21,896 nucleotides of DNA from contig JAOZSY010000016.1 of the NCBI GenBank assembly GCA_029939445.1, positions 1 through 21,896 of the forward strand. Reading direction: 5' to 3'. Shown here in pieces: positions 15,747-21,896 of this stretch (its first letter is position 1; each line of letters begins with the position of its first letter). The notes under the pieces are model-generated. The model was not told the origin of the DNA, made no database searches, and worked only from the letters and a program-made list of their open reading frames with translations. Origin of the DNA: Bacteroidales bacterium. GTDB lineage: Bacteria; Bacteroidota; Bacteroidia; Bacteroidales; UBA1556. A program made the position numbers and the translations under genes.

Positions 15747-17381
15747 GTGAAAAAACTACTTATATATATATTGATTACAACCATAAGCTTGGCTATATGG
15801 TCATGTAGCGGAGCCATGAAACCCCCTAGTGGTAAAACAGTTTTTAAATATAACGAATCGGCAGGAATAAGTTCCTTAGACCCTGCATTTGCACGTGACC
15901 AGGCAAATATCTGGGCTGATAATCAGCTATATAACGGACTAGTACAGCTAGACAACAAACTTCATATAAAGCCATCATTAGCAAAAAGTTGGATCATTTC
16001 AGATTCTGGCAAAACATATACATTCAACATAAGGCAAGATATTTATTTTCATAATAATGAGGTTTTCCAAGACTCCATAGGTCGTAATATAACTGCCGAA
16101 GATATAACCTATAGCTTGCAAAGAGTTCTTTCTCCAAAAACCTTAAGCCCTGGTGCTGTTTGGCTTAAAAATATCCTTACTAAGAACAAAAAAGGTAATT
16201 ATAGTATTACAAATCCTAATGATACTACGGTAATTATAAAACTTAAGAGTGCTTTTTCACCATTTTTAGGGAGGTTAAGTATGCCGTATTTTTCTACTGT
16301 AGCTAAAGAGGCCGTAGAGTTTTACGGTTCTGATTTTGGTAGAAACCCCGTTGGAACAGGACCTTTCTACTTAAAAATGTGGAAAGAAGGTGTAAAAATG
16401 GTTCTTCGAAAAAATGAAAATTATTTTGAAAAAGAAAATGGCAACCAACTTCCCTATCTCGATGCCGTTTCCATAAGTTTTATTATTGACAAGCAATCTG
16501 TATTTCTGGAATTTATAAAAGGAAATATTGATTTTATTTCAGGAATTGATCCAAGTTATAAAGATGAATTGCTACTAGCAGATGGAAGTTTAAACCCTAA
16601 GTATAATAATCAGATAAACCTACTCCGAGCACCATACTTAAATACCGAATATCTAGGATTTATTATGCAAAATAATAAGGACAGCATACTGATGGACAAG
16701 AGGATACGCAAGGCAATAAACTATGGCTTTGATCGCAAGAAGATGATGCGCTACCTACGTAATAATATAGGCGTAGCTGGCAATAATGGTTTTGTTCCTG
16801 TGGGTATGCCAGGTTTTGAAAACGGAGAAACCAAAGGTTATTTCTTTTCTCCTGATTCCACATTAAGCTTATTAAAACAAGCAGGTTTTCCAAACGGAAA
16901 AGGATTGCCGATAATAACGCTATCCACCACTTCGGCATATTTAGACATCTGTAAATATATACAACAAGAAACAGCAAAACTGGGAATAGAAATGGAAATA
17001 GATGTGCATCAGCCGGCAGCACTACGTCAAATGATTGCCAACTCACGAATACCATTTTTTAGAGGCTCATGGATTGCAGATTATGCCGACCCTGAAAATT
17101 ACTTAGCCTTATTTTATTCTCCAAATTACTGCCCAGCAGGTGCAAATTACACTCATTTTACTTCCAAGGAATTTGATAAGTTATATATACAAGCCCGTAG
17201 CGAAACTAATGACAGTATAAGATTAACACTATATCGCAAAATGGATGAGATGGTAATTGATGAAGCTCCAATAATAGTTCTTTATTATGATGAGGCCTTA
17301 CGATTTACTGCAAAAAATATTAGTGGATTGGGTGTTAACTCAATGAATTTGCTTAGCCTGAAAAGTGTAATAAAAGATTAG
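15747..17381 (+). CDS. Family 5 ABC substrate-binding lipoprotein (peptide type)
   Basis: Extracytoplasmic solute-binding protein of the DppA/OppA (SBP_bac_5) family. From the GTG at 15747 it has 544 residues and a compact lipoprotein signal: KKLLIYILITTISLAIWS then Cys20, with Ser at -1. An alternative GTG at 15732 would add five residues (YFWKV in front of KK) and overlap the likely promoter box, so the shorter start is preferred. Family landmarks are LDPAFARDQANIWADNQLYN, the ITAEDITYSLQRVLSP helix, PVGTGPFYLKMW, RIRKAINYGFDRKKMM and the late SWIADYADPENYLALF segment. Length is full. No permease or ATPase genes adjoin, so it works with transporters elsewhere or has a sensory role; the ligand (probably a peptide) is inferred. 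Confidence 0.88.
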   Translation: MKKLLIYILITTISLAIWSCSGAMKPPSGKTVFKYNESAGISSLDPAFARDQANIWADNQLYNGLVQLDNKLHIKPSLAKSWIISDSGKTYTFNIRQDIYFHNNEVFQDSIGRNITAEDITYSLQRVLSPKTLSPGAVWLKNILTKNKKGNYSITNPNDTTVIIKLKSAFSPFLGRLSMPYFSTVAKEAVEFYGSDFGRNPVGTGPFYLKMWKEGVKMVLRKNENYFEKENGNQLPYLDAVSISFIIDKQSVFLEFIKGNIDFISGIDPSYKDELLLADGSLNPKYNNQINLLRAPYLNTEYLGFIMQNNKDSILMDKRIRKAINYGFDRKKMMRYLRNNIGVAGNNGFVPVGMPGFENGETKGYFFSPDSTLSLLKQAGFPNGKGLPIITLSTTSAYLDICKYIQQETAKLGIEMEIDVHQPAALRQMIANSRIPFFRGSWIADYADPENYLALFYSPNYCPAGANYTHFTSKEFDKLYIQARSETNDSIRLTLYRKMDEMVIDEAPIIVLYYDEALRFTAKNISGLGVNSMNLLSLKSVIKD

Positions 17382-17432
17382 GTTTTTATTTATTTTTCAT
17401 AAACTTACTATTTTAACCTTCTTGCTCAAGAA

Positions 17433-17456
17433 TTGCTAATTTATCATTTGCTAATT
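17433..17456. repeat. Imperfect TTGCTAATT direct repeat
   Basis: TTGCTAATT occurs at 17433-17441 and again at 17448-17456, period 15, in the gap before the formate dehydrogenase operon. The rest of the 17382-17586 gap is AT-rich with no gene. Confidence 0.6.
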
Positions 17457-17555
17457 CCACAACCTCATAAGTAATCAATAATTTACTATAAATAAGTATT
17501 TTATCTCTTGAACATCATAACACTTTTTTAATCAATAATTATAGCTTAATTTTCA

Positions 17556-17563
17556 TAACTTTG
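17556..17563 (+). promoter_or_regulatory. Putative -7 promoter box of the formate dehydrogenase operon
   Basis: TAACTTTG, identical to the frr box and a perfect TAnnTTTG, ends 23 bases before the ATG at 17587. Confidence 0.5.
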
Positions 17564-17586
17564 ACGAGCAATAAAATTATTACAAA

Positions 17587-19185
17587 ATGTCGAAGAACTT
17601 AAGAGCATTATCATCTAGAAAAGGAATAGAGAATAATCTTTTCTTAAAAATACAGAAATATAATATTCCTACAGATATACTTTCAGAAGAATTTTTAATT
17701 GGAGAATCATCAATTATAGGAACAAGAAATTTTTATGATTTTCTGAAAGAAGATAATAAAGAAAAAAAAGTATTTATTTGTAATGGAACATCCTGTATTA
17801 CATCAGGAAAGCAAGAGAGAGTAAAAACAGAATTAAGGAAGCACTTCTCTGACAATGAAATAGGCCACGTTTCATGTTTGGGGCACTGTCATACTAATGC
17901 TGCATTTTTATACAACGAACAAACATATTCGTTGGATAAAGCACTAGAAGTAAAGGATATTATTAATAATAAAGAATATAATTCCAATAAAGAATATCAA
18001 GTTTATAATTTAGCATCCCAACAAATCCTAACAAAAAAGATCACAAATAAAATAAACCATTATCAATTAATAGATAAATTCACACCCCATGGAATAGTTA
18101 GCGAAGTTAAAAAGTCCCAACTTCAAGGTAGAGGTGGAGCGGGATTTCCTTTCGGACTTAAGTTAGAATCCTGTATAAATACTAAATCGGAACAAAAATA
18201 TATTGTCTGCAATGCTGATGAAGGTGACCCTGGTGCATATTCAGACATGTATTTATTGGAACAAAATCCGCATTTAGTTTTATTTGGAATGATGGCAGCA
18301 GGTAAAGCTGTTGGAGCAAATTGGGGAATATTATACATTCGTGCAGAATATCCCAACTCAATAATAAGTATTAATAATGAGATTGAATTATTACAAAAAG
18401 AAAATATTATAGGAGAAGAATTTAATTTTAAGATAATAAAAGGAGCTGGAGCATATATCTGCGGTGAAGAAACTGCCCTACTTAATTCAATAGAGGGAAT
18501 TCGTCCGGAGGTAAGAGTTAGACCACCCTTCCCTACTCAAGATGGGCTTTATGGCAAACCAACAATACTAAGTAACGTAGAAACTTTTGCTAATTTACAC
18601 TGGATTTTGGAAAATGGAGGTGATAGTTTTTCAAAAATTGGTTCAGAAAAATCCAAAGGAACAAAGCTAATCTCTTTGGATGGGTTCTTTAAGAAACCTG
18701 GTATTTATGAAGTAGATATGGGATATCCTTTCTCCAACTTATTAAAAATTGCTGATGGTTTTATTGAAGATATTAAGGCAATTCAGTTTGGCGGCCCATT
18801 AGGTGGAATTCTCCCCATTAATGAAATAATGAAAATAAATCTAGATTTTGAAAGCTTCTCTAATAAAGGTTTTCTTTTTGGTCATGCAAGTGCTGTTTGT
18901 ATTCCAAAAACATTTCCTATGATAGAATTCATAAAACACCTCTTTGAATTTACAAAAGATGAAAGTTGCGGCAAGTGTTACCCTTGTAGACTAGGCTCTG
19001 CTAGGGGTTACGAATTAATTGAAGGAGCTATGAATAGAAATGAAACTATTGACAATAAGCTTCTAAATGATCTATTAGAAACAATGGAATTGGGGTCGTT
19101 ATGTGCTTTAGGTGGAGGCTTACCTCTTCCAATTAGAAATATTATTAAATATTTCAATAGTGAATTAAAATCATATTTACAATAA
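17587..19185 (+). CDS. fdsB: NAD-linked formate dehydrogenase beta subunit (NuoE/NuoF fusion)
   Basis: Flavoprotein that passes electrons from the alpha subunit to NAD+. The 532-residue cytosolic protein has an N-terminal thioredoxin-like [2Fe-2S] domain of NuoE/FdsG type with ligands Cys65, Cys70, Cys97 and Cys101 (FICNGTSC, SCLGHC). The NuoF-like body follows: FMN-binding GRGGAGFPFGLK (181-192), NADEGDPGAYSD, the nucleotide-associated GAGAYICGEETALLNSIEG (286-304), an SLBB domain, and a C-terminal [4Fe-4S] site with Cys461, Cys464, Cys467 and Cys506 (SCGKCYPC, GSLCALGGG). The helical part usually preceding the NuoE ferredoxin fold is reduced to about 60 residues. It replaces separate gamma and beta subunits. 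The alpha gene starts 12 bases later, so this is an operon. A hydrogenase or other NuoF-like partner is less likely given that neighbour. Confidence 0.88.
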   Translation: MSKNLRALSSRKGIENNLFLKIQKYNIPTDILSEEFLIGESSIIGTRNFYDFLKEDNKEKKVFICNGTSCITSGKQERVKTELRKHFSDNEIGHVSCLGHCHTNAAFLYNEQTYSLDKALEVKDIINNKEYNSNKEYQVYNLASQQILTKKITNKINHYQLIDKFTPHGIVSEVKKSQLQGRGGAGFPFGLKLESCINTKSEQKYIVCNADEGDPGAYSDMYLLEQNPHLVLFGMMAAGKAVGANWGILYIRAEYPNSIISINNEIELLQKENIIGEEFNFKIIKGAGAYICGEETALLNSIEGIRPEVRVRPPFPTQDGLYGKPTILSNVETFANLHWILENGGDSFSKIGSEKSKGTKLISLDGFFKKPGIYEVDMGYPFSNLLKIADGFIEDIKAIQFGGPLGGILPINEIMKINLDFESFSNKGFLFGHASAVCIPKTFPMIEFIKHLFEFTKDESCGKCYPCRLGSARGYELIEGAMNRNETIDNKLLNDLLETMELGSLCALGGGLPLPIRNIIKYFNSELKSYLQ

Positions 19186-19197
19186 ACTGATCCAGAG

Positions 19198-21896
19198 ATG
19201 AAAGCATATATAGATAATAAACCATACGAAATAAAGGATAGCGAAAGTATTCTCCGATTTGTAAGACGAATAAAAGGCGAAGCATGTATCCCTACCATCT
19301 GCCACTCAAAAAATCTTGAAGATACTGGGTCGTGCAGAATATGTTCGGTAGATATTGCCAATGAAGAAAGTGGCAAAAGAAAAGTTGTGGCTTCATGCCA
19401 TACTCCTGCAAGCGAGGGGCTATACATATACCCAAACTCTAATAGAATTACCAAATTACGGAAGAATATTATGGAACTAGTTCTTAGTCAATATCCTGAT
19501 AAAGAGCTTAAAGAATCAGACGATAAACTTCCTACTGAATTTCAGAAAACACTAAATAGTTTTGAGCCAATTAATGTAAGATACCAAAAGAAAAGTATCT
19601 CGGAAGTCATTAACATAGAGCTAAGTAAGGACTTCTCTCATCCATATATTCATTCTGATTTTGAGCAGTGTATTAGTTGCTATAGATGTATTCGTGCTTG
19701 TGATGAAATTCAAGGACAATTTGTATTATCGATGAATGGCAGAGGAAACACCAATCACATTATTAAAGGTGCGGATGTAGATTTCATGACTTCTGATTGT
19801 GTTTCATGTGGAGCGTGCGTACAAGCATGTCCAACTAATGCATTACAAGATAAATATCAATCAAAGATTCAAAAATCTGATGAGATAATAAGAACTATTT
19901 GCACCTATTGTGGTGTAGGTTGTAATTTAAATATTAAAACAAAAGAAGGTAGCATAGTAGCAGTTGAAGCACCTTTAGATTCAGAAGTTAATGATGGCCA
20001 TACATGTTTGAAAGGTCGCTTTGCATGGGAGTTTTACAAACATCCTGAAAGGTTAGACTCTCCACTAATTCGTAAAAATGGAGAATTAGAAAAAGCAAAT
20101 TGGAATGAAGCCTATAGCCTAATTGCTTCAAAATTTAGTTCCATTAAAAACGAATTTGGCGCTGATGCAATTGCTGGAATATCCTCTTCACGATGCACTA
20201 ACGAAGAGAATTATTTAATGCAAAAATTTTTTAGAATTGTTTTAGGTACAAATAATATTGATGGATGTGCAAGAGTATGCCATGCACCAACAGCATTTGG
20301 AATGCAAAAAGCATTTGGAACTGGTGCTGCAACTAATTCTATTGCCGATTTAAAGCATACCGATTGCATTTTTATTATTGGAGCAAACCCAAGCAATGCC
20401 CACCCTGTTACAGGTGCTAAAATTAAGCAGGAAGCCATGAAAGGCAAAATGTTAATAGTAGTTGATCCTATAAAAACTGAATTGGCAAAATATGCTAACT
20501 ATCATATTCAACTGAGGCCGGGTACAAATGTTGCTTTTCTAAATCTAATGGCTTATTATATAATTGAGGCAAACCTTGTTGACAAAGAATTTATTAAAAA
20601 CAGAACAAATGGTTTTGATTTATTTATTGATGAAATCAAAAAAATAAACATCAATCAATTAGAAGCTGTAATTGGTGTTGATAAAGAGCTGATAAAACAT
20701 GCTGCAATAGCCTATGCCTCAGCGCCAAATGCCATGGAGTTTCATGGATTAGGAGTAACGGAGCATTACCAAGGTAGTAAGTCTGTTATGCTTTTAGCCA
20801 ACCTAGCAATGATGACAGGAAATATTGGAAGAAAAGGCGTAGGAATGAATCCATTAAGAGGACAAAATAATGTGCAAGGTGCTGCAGACATGGGAGTTCA
20901 GCCCAATCAAGGCCCTGGTTATTTAGACGTTACTTCTAGTGAAGTTAGGTCATATTATCATGATTTTTATAATACTGACCATCCAAATAAAGTTGGCTAT
21001 AAAATACCTGAGATGTTTGAAGCAAGCAGAAATGGTGATTTAAAAGCCATGTGGATTATGGGAGAAGATGTATTGCAAACAGATCCAAATACATGCCAAG
21101 TAGAAAAAGCAATTGGTAAATTAGATTTTCTTGTTGTGCAGGAGCTATTTATGACCGATACTGCTAAAAAAGCAGATGTAGTTTTACCTGCATCATCATT
21201 TTTAGAGAAAGACGGTACTTTTACCAATGGAGAACGTAGAGTTCAAAGGGTAAATAAGGCTGTAGAGCCCATTAAAGGCACAAAGAGTGATGGGGAAATT
21301 GTTGTGGATATAATGAATGAAATGGGTTATTATCAAGCAAAATATTCTGCTCCTAAAGTTCTTAAAGAGATCTCTGAAGTAGTACCTTTCTTTAAAGGCA
21401 TTACATGGGAACGACTAGGAATAAATGGCTTACAATGGCCTGTATCAGAAAATGGAACGGATACAAAGATATTACATGAAAAAGAATTTAAACTTGGTAA
21501 AGGGGAATTACATTTCTTTAATTTCCAGAATTCCCCAGAATTAGAAATAAATTCAGCAAAATATCCATTTATTCTTACTACAGGTAGAATTTTGCAACAC
21601 TATAATTGTGGAACAATGACACGAAGAACTCTTAATTCAGAGTTGGTAAATGAAGATGTATTATTGATAAATCCTATTGATGCAAAACGAAAATCACTAA
21701 AAACAGGAGATAAAGTAGTTTTATCATCAGAAAGAGGCTCTGTGCAAATAAAAGTAAAACTATCTGAAACTATAAAAGAAGGTATATTATTTACCACTTT
21801 TCACTTTCCTGAAATTGGGATTAATCACATCACTTCTAGCGTAGAAGACAAAGATACTCTAACCCCTGAATATAAGGTTATTGCAGTAGATATCCA
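19198..21896 (+). CDS. fdhA: Formate dehydrogenase alpha subunit, molybdopterin, partial at 3' end
   Basis: Open to the window edge for 899 codons; a complete homologue would be only slightly longer. Order: [2Fe-2S] ferredoxin domain (Cys35, Cys46, Cys49, Cys67); a connecting segment (about 88-122); two [4Fe-4S] ferredoxin sites CISCYRCIRAC (158-168) and CVSCGACVQACP (201-212); then the bis-MGD catalytic domain with its own cluster (Cys235, Cys238, Cys242, Cys270), SSRCTNEENY, and the active-site CysHis pair Cys361-His362 in CARVCHAPT. RGQNNVQGAADMG (Arg554 onward) and a C-terminal dinucleotide-binding domain (from about 789) follow. Codon 361 is TGC, so this is a Cys, not selenocysteine, enzyme. 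The segment at 88-122, where relatives carry a His-Cys3 [4Fe-4S] site, has no His or Cys. Oxidises formate to CO2, or the reverse. The gene was found by direct translation because no stop occurs in the window. Confidence 0.9.
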   Translation, partial: MKAYIDNKPYEIKDSESILRFVRRIKGEACIPTICHSKNLEDTGSCRICSVDIANEESGKRKVVASCHTPASEGLYIYPNSNRITKLRKNIMELVLSQYPDKELKESDDKLPTEFQKTLNSFEPINVRYQKKSISEVINIELSKDFSHPYIHSDFEQCISCYRCIRACDEIQGQFVLSMNGRGNTNHIIKGADVDFMTSDCVSCGACVQACPTNALQDKYQSKIQKSDEIIRTICTYCGVGCNLNIKTKEGSIVAVEAPLDSEVNDGHTCLKGRFAWEFYKHPERLDSPLIRKNGELEKANWNEAYSLIASKFSSIKNEFGADAIAGISSSRCTNEENYLMQKFFRIVLGTNNIDGCARVCHAPTAFGMQKAFGTGAATNSIADLKHTDCIFIIGANPSNAHPVTGAKIKQEAMKGKMLIVVDPIKTELAKYANYHIQLRPGTNVAFLNLMAYYIIEANLVDKEFIKNRTNGFDLFIDEIKKININQLEAVIGVDKELIKHAAIAYASAPNAMEFHGLGVTEHYQGSKSVMLLANLAMMTGNIGRKGVGMNPLRGQNNVQGAADMGVQPNQGPGYLDVTSSEVRSYYHDFYNTDHPNKVGYKIPEMFEASRNGDLKAMWIMGEDVLQTDPNTCQVEKAIGKLDFLVVQELFMTDTAKKADVVLPASSFLEKDGTFTNGERRVQRVNKAVEPIKGTKSDGEIVVDIMNEMGYYQAKYSAPKVLKEISEVVPFFKGITWERLGINGLQWPVSENGTDTKILHEKEFKLGKGELHFFNFQNSPELEINSAKYPFILTTGRILQHYNCGTMTRRTLNSELVNEDVLLINPIDAKRKSLKTGDKVVLSSERGSVQIKVKLSETIKEGILFTTFHFPEIGINHITSSVEDKDTLTPEYKVIAVDI

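Noticed and set aside
16663..17055. 130-codon minus-strand open frame within the SBP gene
   Set aside because: It is fully inside a strong family-matched gene on the other strand, with no family resemblance.
19008..19454. 148-codon minus-strand open frame across the fdsB/fdhA junction
   Set aside because: It overlaps two confidently identified genes and encodes Cys-cluster residues only on the plus strand.
20278..20280. Selenocysteine in the formate dehydrogenase active site
   Set aside because: The codon is TGC (Cys361), not TGA, and the frame has no internal stop.

Overview
The window reads as a low-GC, AT-rich chromosome segment from a member of the Bacteroidota. Four things point there. 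Two long secreted proteins end in the type IX secretion (T9SS) C-terminal sorting domain. Perfect TAnnTTTG boxes, the Bacteroidota -7 promoter element, lie in the correct orientation in front of most transcription units. Clear Shine-Dalgarno sequences are scarce. The intergenic spaces carry short repeat phrases of a kind I associate with this phylum. Genus or family cannot be assigned from the sequence alone. Most genes are housekeeping or ordinary accessory genes, and I see no phage, insertion sequence, CRISPR array, tRNA or rRNA.

Left part (1-4930, plus strand): a (GAATTGG)n array that can form G-quadruplexes, then mqnA (futalosine menaquinone pathway, TTG start), an Asp-box T9SS-exported protein ending in a strong terminator, then tilS overlapping a gamma-carbonic anhydrase gene by 14 bases. 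Next block (4954-9376, minus strand): a small outer-membrane barrel protein downstream of a LysM-bearing glucosaminidase, a stand-alone arginine deiminase, peptidyl-tRNA hydrolase (pth), and ribosomal protein L25 (rplY). rplY and pth are separated by a terminator. Divergent from rplY is frr (ribosome recycling factor), which meets a large glycine-rich T9SS protein at a perfect 18-bp bidirectional terminator.

Right part (12529-21896): a short Cys/His-rich membrane protein is divergent from a CcoI/FixI-type copper P-type ATPase. Both belong functionally with cbb3 oxidase assembly, but no oxidase genes are present. A non-coding region with 60-bp tandem repeats and 14-bp repeats follows, then an orphan peptide-type ABC substrate-binding lipoprotein. 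The window ends in an fds/fdh-like operon for a soluble, molybdopterin, NAD-linked formate dehydrogenase: a beta subunit with a NuoE-like [2Fe-2S] domain fused in front of a NuoF-like body, and a Cys-type alpha subunit cut by the window end.

Themes: respiration (menaquinone, cbb3 copper supply, formate oxidation), translation upkeep (tilS, pth, rplY, frr) and T9SS surface export. The most interesting points are the G-quadruplex repeat before mqnA, the formate dehydrogenase alpha subunit whose usual His-Cys3 [4Fe-4S] site has no ligands, the possible alternative-fold leader of rplY, the orphan CcoI with its small Cys/His partner, and the intergenic repeat phrases. I did not find a convincing wholly new multi-gene system.
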